A stretch of 64,000 bases of DNA from Thermococcus zilligii AN1 (lineage in GTDB: Archaea > Methanobacteriota_B > Thermococci > Thermococcales > Thermococcaceae). Positions 55,139 through 62,507 of the stretch are shown one piece after another. Location: assembly GCF_000258515.1 (NCBI RefSeq), contig NZ_AJLF01000002.1, positions 248,001 through 312,000 of the forward strand, written 5' to 3'. A model generated the notes under the pieces. That model ran no database searches. It was given only the letters and a program-made list of their open reading frames with translations, and had not been told where the DNA came from. Position 1 is the stretch's first letter. Each line of letters opens with the position of its first letter. The position numbers and the translations under genes are program-made.

Positions 55139-56419
55139 TCACCTCGAACAGCTCGACCCAACCGGTGTCGGGTCTCCCCTGATGTCTGGGTTTATCTCGC
55201 GCGTCTTCCTTATTGACTCCCTGAGGAGGTCTTTCTCGGTCAGGATCACCTTCTTCCCGTCCCTTATCACGGCTACCCTGTCGGTGCAGCTCAGGCACGG
55301 GTCTATGGAGGCAACGGCAACGACGAAGTCAGCGACCTGGTCGCCTACGACTCCCTTTGCCACCGCGAAGAGGTTCGGGAACGTTGGCTCCCTCGGCTTC
55401 CAGCGGAGTGGCCTGTCGCTTCCCTTCTTCCCGCGGACGTAGTGGACCAGCTCTCCCCTCGGTGCCTCGTACCTTCCTATTCCCTCGCCGTCAACGAGGA
55501 GCTTCAGCTTGGCGTAGAGGACGTTGTCCTTCGGGAATGCCTTTATACTTCCACCGGGCATCTGATCGAGGGCGTGCTCTATGAGCTCAAGGCTCTGGTA
55601 GAGCTCCCCTATCCTGACGGCCATCCTGTCGAAAACATCTCCTCTCGGGCTCTCGCCGGTCACGTCCTGGGGCATTACGGGCTTTATCCCGAGGTCGGGG
55701 TAAACGCCCAGCTTTTCGCTCCAGCGCGCGTCGTCCCTTATTCCGCTTCCCCTTCCCGTTGGCCCGACGGCCCCCTGCTCCAGCGCAACGCGCCTGCTTA
55801 TCACCGCAGTATCCCTGAAACGGGCCTCTATCGTCGGGTCGTGCAGGAAGGCCTCCTCTATCTGCGGAAAGACCTCGCGGTAGTACTTGATCATGTCGAG
55901 GATTACCTCCCTCTTCTTCTCGTCTATGTCCCTCCTGACGCCGCCGATGGTTACCATCGAGTAGTTCACGCGGTTCCCGCTGACGGCTTCGAGCACGTCC
56001 ATGACCTTCTCCCTTGCAAGCCAGGTGAGGTGGAGCAGGGTGTCGTAGCCGATGTCGTGGGCCAAAACGCCGAGGTTGAGCAGGTGGGAGTGTATCCTCT
56101 CAAGCTCGCCGATGATGACGCGTATGTATTCGGCCCTCTCGGGAACCTCTATTCCTCCGGCCTCTTCAACGGCCCTCGTGTAGGTGTGGTTGTGGGAGAA
56201 ACTGCATATCCCGCACATTCTCTCGGCGAGGTACATTATCTGGATGTAGTTCCTCCTCAGGCCTATCCACTGGATTCCGCGGAGGTTGTAGCCTAACTTG
56301 ACGTCGACGTCAACTATCCTCTCGCCGTCCAGGGTGAGTATGAACTTCTCAGGCTCCTCCAGGCCGGGGTGAATCGGCCCGAAGGGTATCTTCACCCAGT
56401 ACTCTGCCTTTTCAGTCAT
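55139..56419 (-). CDS. mbhL: Membrane-bound [NiFe] hydrogenase large subunit MbhL
   Basis: 426 residues, NuoD-like. Both nickel-binding cysteine pairs are present: RMCGICSFSHN (about 67-77) and DPCLSCTDR near residue 378. This marks it as a true H2-evolving hydrogenase, not the MBX/MBS sulfane reductase relative in which the cysteine set is altered. A C-terminal tail of about 45 residues follows the second pair and may be cleaved during maturation. The ATG has a G-rich site (GGGGGGCGGG) rather than GGTGA, and a conserved hairpin ends 17 nt before it. Confidence 0.97.
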   Translation of the reverse strand: MTEKAEYWVKIPFGPIHPGLEEPEKFILTLDGERIVDVDVKLGYNLRGIQWIGLRRNYIQIMYLAERMCGICSFSHNHTYTRAVEEAGGIEVPERAEYIRVIIGELERIHSHLLNLGVLAHDIGYDTLLHLTWLAREKVMDVLEAVSGNRVNYSMVTIGGVRRDIDEKKREVILDMIKYYREVFPQIEEAFLHDPTIEARFRDTAVISRRVALEQGAVGPTGRGSGIRDDARWSEKLGVYPDLGIKPVMPQDVTGESPRGDVFDRMAVRIGELYQSLELIEHALDQMPGGSIKAFPKDNVLYAKLKLLVDGEGIGRYEAPRGELVHYVRGKKGSDRPLRWKPREPTFPNLFAVAKGVVGDQVADFVVAVASIDPCLSCTDRVAVIRDGKKVILTEKDLLRESIRKTREINPDIRGDPTPVGSSCSR

Positions 56420-56435
56420 AAGGACCCGCCCCCCG

Positions 56436-56460
56436 GAGCCCTTTGCTCCGCAAAGCGCTC
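56436..56460 (-). repeat. mbh spacer hairpin, copy before mbhL
   Basis: Outer stem GAGC/GCTC and inner stem CTTTGC/GCAAAG separated by one C-C mismatch, loop TCC. Its downstream edge is 17 nt before the mbhL ATG. Identical to the copy before mbhJ and structurally matched by the copy before mbhK. It may guide mRNA processing or set translation of the core subunits. Confidence 0.8.
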
Positions 56461-56529
56461 GCGGAAGATGTTCAGCTCACCGGCCTGCTTTCCCGTAATC
56501 TGAGGTCTCTTTCCACCGGAACTTTCAGC

Positions 56530-56571
56530 GTTCGCCCCTCTTTTGATGCCTGACGGCAGATGAGCGCGAAC
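56530..56571 (-). repeat. Second inverted repeat in mbhK-mbhL spacer
   Basis: GTTCGC/GCGAAC arms (56530-56535 with 56566-56571) enclosing TGCC/GGCA (56547-56550 with 56555-56558). It lies just after the mbhK stop. It adds to the structure of this 166-bp spacer, which has no ORF. Confidence 0.5.
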
Positions 56572-56585
56572 TTCATTAACAGGCC

Positions 56586-57143
56586 TCATTCCTTTGCACC
56601 TCCCTTCAGATAGTATGGATGGCCAGCGTTGTGCACCATCTCCTCCGGGATTCCTTTGTCGTCCATGCGGAGTGGATAAATCCCCTCCGGGAAGTCGTCC
56701 GGCAGGAAGAGCCTCCTCCTGTCAGGTGCCCCCTCAAAGTCCAGCCCGACCATCTCCATGCCTTCCCTCTCGAACTGGAGCGCTATCGGAAAGATGTCGC
56801 TTATGTCCGGAACCACCGGGTCGTCCTTCGGCGCGTGGACGTCAACTATCAGCGAAACCGCCGGAGCGTCGTCGTAGTGAATCAGGAGATGGCTGAGGAA
56901 GCCCAGTTCGTTCCCCCAGTCCTGCTCGATGCCTATCGAGTAATGCGCCTCGCCGTCGAGCTTTTTTACGAACTCCATCAGCTCCCTGTACTTCTCCCTC
57001 GGGATCCGCACCCAGACCCTCTGCCTTCCCCACTTGTTTGTCTTCACCTGAATTTCCGCCCCGGGGAAGCGCTCTGCGATTGCTTTTGCCACCTTCTCGG
57101 CCTTGGTTGGCTCTTTAACCCCGTTAGCGTGAGCTTCACTCAT
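56586..57143 (-). CDS. mbhK: Membrane-bound hydrogenase subunit MbhK (NuoC-like)
   Basis: 185 residues. NuoC-like fold with HYSIGIEQDWGNELGFLSHLLIHYD, VPDISDIFPIALQFEREGMEMVGLDFEGAPDRRRLFLPDDFPEGIYPLR. It is a structural partner of MbhL at the base of the peripheral arm. GGAGGTGAAAGA precedes the ATG. Spacers of 166 and 169 bp flank it in an operon where most other genes overlap. Confidence 0.95.
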   Translation of the reverse strand: MSEAHANGVKEPTKAEKVAKAIAERFPGAEIQVKTNKWGRQRVWVRIPREKYRELMEFVKKLDGEAHYSIGIEQDWGNELGFLSHLLIHYDDAPAVSLIVDVHAPKDDPVVPDISDIFPIALQFEREGMEMVGLDFEGAPDRRRLFLPDDFPEGIYPLRMDDKGIPEEMVHNAGHPYYLKGGAKE

Positions 57144-57159
57144 TCTTTCACCTCCGGTA

Positions 57160-57183
57160 GAGCCCTTGCTTGCGCAAGCGCTC
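57160..57183 (-). repeat. mbh spacer hairpin, copy before mbhK
   Basis: Same plan as the other two copies: outer stem GAGC/GCTC, a C-C mismatch, inner stem CTTGC/GCAAG, loop TTGC. The inner stem and loop differ in sequence but pairing is kept. It ends 17 nt before the mbhK ATG. Confidence 0.8.
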
Positions 57184-57210
57184 GCGGAAACGTTTTTCTA
57201 CTCTCCCGGG

Positions 57211-57254
57211 CACCTGGAAAAGTGGGGGGCCTCTCAGCTGAGCCCCTTCCAGTG
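57211..57254 (-). repeat. Large hairpin in mbhJ-mbhK spacer
   Basis: Arms CAC-C-TGGAA (57211-57219) and TTCCA-GTG (57247-57254) with an inner GGGGC/GCCCC stem (57226-57230 with 57242-57246) and a loop containing CTCAGCTGA. On the mRNA it lies between the mbhJ stop and the 57160 hairpin. It could slow decay of the upstream part or act as a processing site. Confidence 0.55.
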
Positions 57255-57312
57255 TTCACCCCTCTGGAACGCCCTTTGGGCGGTAAGTGATTGTGAACTT
57301 CCAAAGATTCCC

Positions 57313-57819
57313 TCATTTTTCAGAACCCCCCTTCAACTTCTCGACAAGCTTCTCGAGGGCCAGAACGACCCCCTGGAGTATGGCTTCAGGCCTGGGAGGA
57401 CAGCCCGGGACGTAAACGTCAACTGGGATGACCCTGTCGAGGGGCGCGTTGGTGAAGGGGCTCTCGTAGAAGACGCTTCCGCCGCTGGGGCATGCCCCGA
57501 CCGCTATCACCATCTTGGGCTCGGGGGTCTGCTCGTAAACCAGTTTGACCCTCTCGAGGCTCTGGTTGGACACTGGACCCGTAACCAGGAGTATGTCCGC
57601 GTGCCTCGGGCTGCCGACGAGCTTTACACCGAAGCGCTCGGCGTCGTAGCGTGGAGTCAGGGCCGCTATTATCTCTATGTCGCAACCGTTGCAGGAGCCG
57701 CTGTTGATGTGGAAGACCCAGGGGGATCTCCCCAAAAACCTGCAGAGCTGAGCTATCCTCTTCTCAAGCCTCTCGCGCTCTGATGAGTTTGAACTGTTGG
57801 CGGGGACGGTTATGGACAT
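57313..57819 (-). CDS. mbhJ: Membrane-bound hydrogenase small subunit MbhJ (NuoB-like)
   Basis: 168 residues. The proximal [4Fe-4S] cluster ligands appear in SGSCNGCDIEI, VGACPSGG and VPGCPPRPEAILQG, as in NuoB and the small subunit of NiFe hydrogenases. It passes electrons from MbhN to MbhL. GGGGTGAAGGGGA precedes the ATG. The conserved hairpin at 57836-57860 ends 17 nt upstream. Confidence 0.96.
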   Translation of the reverse strand: MSITVPANSSNSSERERLEKRIAQLCRFLGRSPWVFHINSGSCNGCDIEIIAALTPRYDAERFGVKLVGSPRHADILLVTGPVSNQSLERVKLVYEQTPEPKMVIAVGACPSGGSVFYESPFTNAPLDRVIPVDVYVPGCPPRPEAILQGVVLALEKLVEKLKGGSEK

Positions 57820-57835
57820 TCCCCTTCACCCCCCA

Positions 57836-57860
57836 GAGCCCTTTGCTCCGCAAAGCGCTC
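57836..57860 (-). repeat. mbh spacer hairpin, copy before mbhJ
   Basis: Base-for-base the same 25-nt hairpin as at 56436-56460 (outer GAGC/GCTC, inner CTTTGC/GCAAAG, loop TCC). It ends 17 nt before the mbhJ ATG in the 77-bp spacer after mbhI. Confidence 0.8.
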
Positions 57861-57896
57861 GCGATAGCGAACTCCATAGGTATGCCTCATCCATGT

Positions 57897-58253
57897 TCAC
57901 CCCCAGATTAAGAGAACCCCCATGACGAAGGCGGTGGTTACCACGAGGTAGCTCACGTAGTCTGTCAGTAAGCCGGTGTGCTCGTTTCTCAGCGCTGTGA
58001 AGAAGCCTTTGAGGGCGTAAGTTAAGCCCCACATGACGTTCTTTCCCGTGTAGTTGCCCTCGAGGTGCTCGAAGCCCGGAATAACCCTGTCCGGGTCTTC
58101 GCCGCTGATGAATATCTTCGCCCCCGGCCCGGTTTCCCTCGTTCCCATTCCACTCCTCTTCGCCCACAGGTCAAGGAGGTAGGCGAGGATCAGGCCAACG
58201 ATGAAAACGAAGACGAAGTAAAGGGCGTCCCAGTAGCCGAACACCTCAACCAC
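57897..58253 (-). CDS. mbhI: Membrane-bound hydrogenase subunit MbhI
   Basis: 118 residues with two membrane helices, LYFVFVFIVGLILAYLLDL and VSYLVVTTAFVMGVLLIWG, joined by a polar loop (FISGEDPDRVIPGFEHLEGNYTGKN). It bridges the antiporter module and the hydrogenase module. It overlaps mbhH by 8 bp. Downstream comes the first of the long, hairpin-bearing spacers. Confidence 0.93.
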   Translation of the reverse strand: MVEVFGYWDALYFVFVFIVGLILAYLLDLWAKRSGMGTRETGPGAKIFISGEDPDRVIPGFEHLEGNYTGKNVMWGLTYALKGFFTALRNEHTGLLTDYVSYLVVTTAFVMGVLLIWG

Positions 58254-59781
58254 CCCCCATGAGCGTGGCCACGTAAGCTAACTGATCCTCCAGCGCCCTC
58301 GCCACCGGAAGCATGACCCTGTCGCTTATCTGCCACGGGAAGAGGCCCATGACGATTATCGCTATCGCGAGGATTATCATCGGCCAGAGCATGCTCGCCT
58401 CAGGGTCTTTTGCCTCCAAGACCTTTTCGCTCGGCCTTCCGAAGAAGGTGTAGAGGACCCTGACATAGGCGGCGGTACAGAAGGCTGTTCCTATTATCGC
58501 TATCGCGCCCAATACAGGGTTGAAGAGGGCCGAGCTCTCGTAGATGAGCCACTTGCTGGCGAAGCCGTTGAGCGGTGGCATTCCCACTATTGCGGCTGCC
58601 CCGACGAGGAAGGCGAAGGTCGTCTTTGGCATCGTCTTTGCCAAACCGCTGAGCTCGTTGAGGTTCCTCGTGCCGAGCTGGTGTATCACGGCTCCGGCAA
58701 TGAGGAAGAGCAGGGCCTTCATGAGCGCGTGGTTGAAGGTGTGGTATATTGCCCCCGCCAGGGCTACCTCGCCGGTGTGGCTTCCGTAGGCGGCCAGGCC
58801 TATTCCGAGGCCGAGGAGGATGTAGCCCACCTGCCCGACTGAGGAGTAGGCGAGGAGCCTCTTCATGTCAGTCTGGATTACCGCCATCGCGTTGCCGACG
58901 ATGAGGGTGATGCAGGCGAAGATTATGATGACCCATCCGACCGTTTCCCTGCTGATGCTCGCCCCGTAGATGCTGAAGGCTATCCTTGCCAGGGCGTAGA
59001 GACCCCCTATCTTGATGACGAGGCCGGAGTGCATCGCCGAAATCGAGCTTGGGGCGGCCGGGTGAGCGTCGGCAAGCCACATGTGGACGGGTGAGGCACC
59101 GCTCTTAAAGAGCAGGCCGGCGATGAAAAGGGCCAGGGCAACTTTTGCGGTAACTGTCGGGTTCTGGGAGAGCTTTACTGCCAGGTACCCCATCGTCAGC
59201 GTCCCGTACTGGCCGTAGAGGAGGGTTATGCCGAGGAGGACGAGGGAACTGGCCAGGGAACCGGCGAACATGTACTTGATCCCGGCCTCGATTCCCTCCC
59301 AGGTGTCGTTCCTGAAGGCAACCAGTGCGTAGCTGGCTATGCTCATTATCTCGAGGAAGACGTAGAAGTTGAAAAGGTCGCCGGTTATCGCTATGCCCAG
59401 CATCCCGAGCTCGAGGATGAGGATGAGCGTGTAGTACTTGTCCAGCCCGGTGTCGTGCCTCATGTAACCGGTGGAGTAGACTACTGCCATGAAGGAGACC
59501 AGGGTGACCATCAGCACCATCAGCGCACCGAAGAGGTCGACCTCCCAGACTATCCTTATCGGGAAGTCAACTCCCTGGCCGAGCGGGCTCTTGGCTCCGA
59601 GGGTGTAGAGTATTGTCCCGTTCCTGTAGACCCAGTAGAAGACCCAGGAGCCAACCGCGAGCGTTGCACCGCTTATCAGGGCGGCCCAGGCTTCCCTCGC
59701 TTTTCTTCCAGCTAAGCTCACTACCGGCATTGAGAATACTCCGAAGAGCGGGATGATTATGAGGTACGGAAGGGCCATCAT
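58246..59781 (-). CDS. mbhH: Membrane-bound hydrogenase antiporter subunit MbhH (MrpD/NuoL-like)
   Basis: 511 residues with about 14 membrane helices. Antiporter-family motifs include LELGMLGIAITGDLFNFYVFLEIMSIASYALVA, the Lys-bearing LLFKSGASPVHMWLADAHPAAPSSISAMHSGLVIKIGGLYAL and LLAYSSVGQVGYILLGLG. It is the proton/sodium-translocating subunit. Only one such gene is present, as in Mbh, whereas the MBX/MBS complex has two. It overlaps both neighbours. Confidence 0.96.
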   Translation of the reverse strand: MMALPYLIIIPLFGVFSMPVVSLAGRKAREAWAALISGATLAVGSWVFYWVYRNGTILYTLGAKSPLGQGVDFPIRIVWEVDLFGALMVLMVTLVSFMAVVYSTGYMRHDTGLDKYYTLILILELGMLGIAITGDLFNFYVFLEIMSIASYALVAFRNDTWEGIEAGIKYMFAGSLASSLVLLGITLLYGQYGTLTMGYLAVKLSQNPTVTAKVALALFIAGLLFKSGASPVHMWLADAHPAAPSSISAMHSGLVIKIGGLYALARIAFSIYGASISRETVGWVIIIFACITLIVGNAMAVIQTDMKRLLAYSSVGQVGYILLGLGIGLAAYGSHTGEVALAGAIYHTFNHALMKALLFLIAGAVIHQLGTRNLNELSGLAKTMPKTTFAFLVGAAAIVGMPPLNGFASKWLIYESSALFNPVLGAIAIIGTAFCTAAYVRVLYTFFGRPSEKVLEAKDPEASMLWPMIILAIAIIVMGLFPWQISDRVMLPVARALEDQLAYVATLMGGG

Positions 59782-60137
59782 CCCCTCAACCTCCTGAGAG
59801 CTCTCACGTCAAGGGTTCCGTAGTGGCGGTAGGCGTTAACCGTCAAAGCCACGGCAAGGGCCAGAACACAGACGCCGATGACTATGCTGGTTAGCACAAG
59901 GGCCTGCGGGAGCGGGCCCACCATCGGGCTTTTCAGAGTCTCGTAGCCCGTGTAAATCGGCGCAGTCGGGACTTCGTCCAGCTCTATCCTGTAGCCGAGG
60001 CTTATGAGGAGCAGGTGAATGCCGGAGTCTGTGATGTTCAAAGCGAGGATCAGCTTGAGCAGGTTCCTCTTTGCGAGGAGGGCATAGATTCCAAGCGCTA
60101 TGAGCAGGAAGGCGGTTATGAACTGGAACTGTATCAT
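59778..60137 (-). CDS. mbhG: Membrane-bound hydrogenase subunit MbhG (MrpC/NuoK-like)
   Basis: About 119 residues, three helices, with the MrpC motif ALNITDSGIHLLLISLGY and DPLPQALVLTSIVIGV-type segment GPLPQALVLTSIVIGVCVLAL. Part of the ion-translocating arm beside MbhH. ATG 60137 follows GGAGGTGGAGGGG. Confidence 0.94.
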   Translation of the reverse strand: MIQFQFITAFLLIALGIYALLAKRNLLKLILALNITDSGIHLLLISLGYRIELDEVPTAPIYTGYETLKSPMVGPLPQALVLTSIVIGVCVLALAVALTVNAYRHYGTLDVRALRRLRG

Positions 60138-60589
60138 CCCCTCCACCTCCTGTAAAGGGCAAGACCTGCCATCGCGCTGACCAGACCCGTGAAGACCTTC
60201 AGGCCAACCGCGAGGTTCATTATTGGGAGATAGCCGGCTGAGAGCAGCGTCCCGGGGTTTCCGTTGAAGAAGGGGCCGTTGTGCCAGAGGGTGTTGTAGA
60301 AGAAGGCAACGCTGATCCCGAGCATCGCCGCACCGAGGAAGGCCAGGCCGCCTATCCCCTCAAGGGCCGAGTAGAGGTTCTTGTTGAAGTGCCTCTTCAT
60401 CTCCTCCAGGCCGAAGGCGAGCAGGAAGAGGATTCCGGCCCCGGCTATGGTGGCTCCGCCCTGGAAGCCGCCCCCTGGAGTCAGGTGGCCGTGTGCTACT
60501 ATGTAGGCACCGAATATGCCTATGAGCGGTATCGTGGCCCTCGCTGAGGTTCTCACCACAACCCCCATATCACCGTCAGTGGTGCTCAT
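60134..60589 (-). CDS. mbhF: Membrane-bound hydrogenase subunit MbhF (MrpB-like)
   Basis: About 151 residues, four helices. MrpB signature IPLIGIFGAYIVAHGHLTPGGGFQGGATIAGAGILFLLAFG with the GGGFQGG motif. It belongs to the Na+/H+ antiporter module. Overlaps mbhE and mbhG by a few bases. Confidence 0.94.
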   Translation of the reverse strand: MSTTDGDMGVVVRTSARATIPLIGIFGAYIVAHGHLTPGGGFQGGATIAGAGILFLLAFGLEEMKRHFNKNLYSALEGIGGLAFLGAAMLGISVAFFYNTLWHNGPFFNGNPGTLLSAGYLPIMNLAVGLKVFTGLVSAMAGLALYRRWRG

Positions 60590-60881
60590 CCCCATCCCCC
60601 CTCCAGGGCCTTAAGAGGGCAACGGCACCGGCTATGGCTGTGAAGAGAACCGTGGCCTCCCCGATGGTATCGTAGCCCCTGTAATCAAACACTATGTCCG
60701 TGACGATGTTGGTTCCCCCGACTTCCTCAAGCCCGTGGGTGATGTAGTAATCGTCCGTGTAGCGGAGGGCCTTCCACTCCCCTCCACCGGGCCCGAACTT
60801 GAGGCCGTAGTCGGGGTTGGCCACGTAGAGGAGAACCCCGAGGATGAACAGGAGTGACAGGTACGCGAGCGTTCTCTTCAT
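60576..60881 (-). CDS. mbhE: Membrane-bound hydrogenase subunit MbhE
   Basis: About 101 residues with two helices (LAYLSLLFILGVLLYVA and ATVLFTAIAGAVALLRPW) and an extracellular loop ending TNIVTDIVFDYRGYDTIGEATV, the MrpA C-terminal/MbhE signature. It completes the Mrp-like module with MbhD. The C-terminus is rich in Asp, Glu and His. Confidence 0.93.
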   Translation of the reverse strand: MKRTLAYLSLLFILGVLLYVANPDYGLKFGPGGGEWKALRYTDDYYITHGLEEVGGTNIVTDIVFDYRGYDTIGEATVLFTAIAGAVALLRPWRGDGDEHH

Positions 60882-61141
60882 TCTCCCCCCTCCCATCTCT
60901 CGGTTTTCGCTATTCCGTAGACGACCAGAGCCGTTACAACCCCGGCTCCAACCGCGGCTTCGGCTATGGCAACGTCAGGGGCGTGGAGGCTGTAGAACTC
61001 GAGACTGAGGAGCAGGCTCATCGCCGCCGACATTAGGGCAGCAACCAGCAAATCCCTGGAGCGGATGGTTAAGTACGCCGTGATGATGACCCCGATGAGT
61101 ACTATCGCCTGAATGGCCATGTCAATGGTAAGGGCGTTCAT
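60878..61141 (-). CDS. mbhD: Membrane-bound hydrogenase subunit MbhD (DUF4040)
   Basis: 87 residues, three helices. The motif LLVAALMSAAMSLLLSLEFYSLHAPDVAIAEAAVGAGVVTALVVYG is the DUF4040 domain homologous to part of MrpA. Overlaps mbhC and mbhE by 4 bp each. Confidence 0.94.
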   Translation of the reverse strand: MNALTIDMAIQAIVLIGVIITAYLTIRSRDLLVAALMSAAMSLLLSLEFYSLHAPDVAIAEAAVGAGVVTALVVYGIAKTERWEGGE

Positions 61142-61509
61142 TCCTTCCCACCCCCGAGCTTCTCCTCGTAGGCGTCAACGACGGCTTTTGCCGGCCTGTA
61201 GCCGCTTAAACGGGCCGCCTTGGCTATCGCGTGTGCCCCGACCGGGTTCGTGAGGAGGAGCGCTATTAAAGCCACGAAACTGTGCAGCGCCATTTGGAGG
61301 TACTTCGAGTCCCCTGTGACGTGGAGCCGGTAGAGGGCGTGGGTGACAACGGCCAAAACCGCGAATATCGTCCCAAAGGTGGTGCACTTGGTCGCGCCGT
61401 GGAGCCTCGTGTAAACGTCCGGGAAGCGGTGCAGGGCGATGCTCCCCAGCGTGTTGAAGGTAAGGCTTACAGCGAGGAAAGCGTAGATGAGGTAATTGAC
61501 CCAGCTCAC
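61138..61509 (-). CDS. mbhC: Membrane-bound hydrogenase subunit MbhC (MrpG-like)
   Basis: 123 residues, three helices. MrpG signature LGSIALHRFPDVYTRLHGATKCTTFGTIFAVLAVV and LTNPVGAHAIAKAARLSGY. Starts with GTG after GGGGGATTGTC. Part of the antiporter module. Confidence 0.95.
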   Translation of the reverse strand: MSWVNYLIYAFLAVSLTFNTLGSIALHRFPDVYTRLHGATKCTTFGTIFAVLAVVTHALYRLHVTGDSKYLQMALHSFVALIALLLTNPVGAHAIAKAARLSGYRPAKAVVDAYEEKLGGGKE

Positions 61510-61769
61510 GACAATCCCCCCTGGAGGTAGCGCGCTATGGCTAAGGTTCCTACGTAGCTCAGCAGGGCGTAAACGATGGCGATGTCGATGTAGATCTCCC
61601 TGTCGTAGGCCGCCCCGAGGAGTATCATCGCGGCGACCACGATGGTGTTCAGGGTGTCAACGCCAACGACTCTGTCCGGCACGCTCGGCCCAAGTATTAC
61701 CCTCAGCACCGAGATGAAGCCAGCCACCATGACCACTAAAGCCGCGTAAAAGAAGACCTGCTCTATCAT
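61506..61769 (-). CDS. mbhB: Membrane-bound hydrogenase subunit MbhB (MrpF-like)
   Basis: 87 residues, three helices: FISVLRVILGPSVPDRVVGVDTLNTIVVAAMILLG and DIAIVYALLSYVGTLAIARYL match MrpF. ATG 61769 follows AAGGAGG and overlaps mbhA by 4 bp. Confidence 0.95.
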   Translation of the reverse strand: MIEQVFFYAALVVMVAGFISVLRVILGPSVPDRVVGVDTLNTIVVAAMILLGAAYDREIYIDIAIVYALLSYVGTLAIARYLQGGLS

Positions 61770-62269
61770 CTTCCCAGCCTCCTTGCCCACTTCTCAAAGG
61801 GCCCGGCAACTGGTTCCGAGCTTTCTAACCTTTCCATTCCCTCCGGTATCTTTATCCAGTGGATGTAGAGGGCCTTCTCCTCCGGGCAGGCGTCTATGGT
61901 TAGAGTCCCGGGAGTGAGCGTTATCGAGTTGCTCAGTATCGTGTACTGGGCATCATTCTCGAGGTCAACGGGGACCCTGACGATGCCGGGCCTTATCTCC
62001 CCGGTTATGACGAGCCAGGCGACCTGGAGGTTGGCTTTGACCATCCCCCAGAAGAGTACCGGTGAGTAGGCTATGAAGTCGAGCCACTTCACCGGGTTCA
62101 GGAACCTCCCCGCCTTTTCGCCGATAACATCTTTCGTCGCGTAGGCCACAATCAGCGAGAATATCAGCCCTGCTATCAGCTCCTGAGTGCTCCAGAGCAG
62201 GCCGTTCGTCCCTGCGGTCAGGACAAGCCACAGCAGGTAGCTCAGGATGAAGGCGGCAATGAAAGGCAT
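61766..62269 (-). CDS. mbhA: Membrane-bound hydrogenase subunit MbhA (MrpE-like)
   Basis: About 167 residues. Two or three N-terminal helices (FIAAFILSYLLWLVLTAG, WSTQELIAGLIFSLIVAYA), then the MrpE motif YTILSNSITLTPGTLTIDACPEEKALYIHWI. First gene of the mbh operon. ATG 62269 follows GGGGTGGGAAAC. A SurR-type motif lies 13-29 bp upstream of the ATG. Confidence 0.94.
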   Translation of the reverse strand: MPFIAAFILSYLLWLVLTAGTNGLLWSTQELIAGLIFSLIVAYATKDVIGEKAGRFLNPVKWLDFIAYSPVLFWGMVKANLQVAWLVITGEIRPGIVRVPVDLENDAQYTILSNSITLTPGTLTIDACPEEKALYIHWIKIPEGMERLESSEPVAGPFEKWARRLGR

Positions 62270-62281
62270 GTTTCCCACCCC

Positions 62282-62298
62282 AACTTTTGGTTTACAAC
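62282..62298 (-). promoter_or_regulatory. SurR-type site near mbhA start
   Basis: On the minus strand GTTGTAAACCAAAAGTT matches the SurR motif GTTn3AACn5GTT exactly. It is only 13 bp upstream of the mbhA ATG, so it lies at or downstream of the probable transcription start, where binding would block and not help the polymerase. SurR is the sulfur-responsive regulator of hydrogenase genes in Thermococcales. Confidence 0.75.
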
Positions 62299-62348
62299 CC
62301 CTTCGGGGCTTTATTCTGCGCGTTTTCGTGGATAGTTGGGGAGACCCT

Positions 62349-62362
62349 TTTAAAATGCTTTT
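62349..62362 (-). promoter_or_regulatory. Candidate TATA box of mbh operon
   Basis: Minus-strand GCATTTTAAAAGGG is the best TATA-like element upstream of mbhA; a weaker AGAATAAAG lies at about 62310-62317. With the first, the mbh leader would be about 60 nt; with the second about 20 nt. Confidence 0.35.
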
Positions 62363-62401
62363 TCAAAGCTTTATTTGCCATAAAAAGGTAGAAAACGAAC
62401 C

Positions 62402-62418
62402 GTTGTAAACCAAAGGTT
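62402..62418 (+). promoter_or_regulatory. SurR-type site upstream of hydB (shared with mbh)
   Basis: GTTGTAAACCAAAGGTT on the plus strand, an exact GTTn3AACn5GTT. It lies about 50 bp upstream of the hydB TATA element and about 45 bp upstream of the better mbh TATA candidate, suited to activation of both divergent operons. It is 15 of 17 identical to the inverted copy at 62282-62298. Confidence 0.75.
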
Positions 62419-62466
62419 TATGGGAATTAGGGTGTCCTAAAGTTTTGTTCGCGCTTCCATCTGCGG

Positions 62467-62476
62467 AAATATTTAG
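62467..62476 (+). promoter_or_regulatory. TATA box of hyd operon
   Basis: GAAATATTTAG-type element about 75 bp upstream of the hydB start, placing transcription near 62500. Confidence 0.45.
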
Positions 62477-62507
62477 TCCCAGGCCGAGTCTCTATCGGGG
62501 GACTGAA

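Noticed and set aside
55442-56296. 284-residue open frame antisense to mbhL
   Set aside because: mbhL with both nickel motifs is certain; the antisense frame has no recognisable domain or ribosome site.
53746-62269. Operon as MBX/MBS sulfane reductase instead of Mbh hydrogenase
   Set aside because: MbhL retains both CxxC pairs and there is only one large antiporter subunit gene; MBX/MBS has altered cysteines and two.
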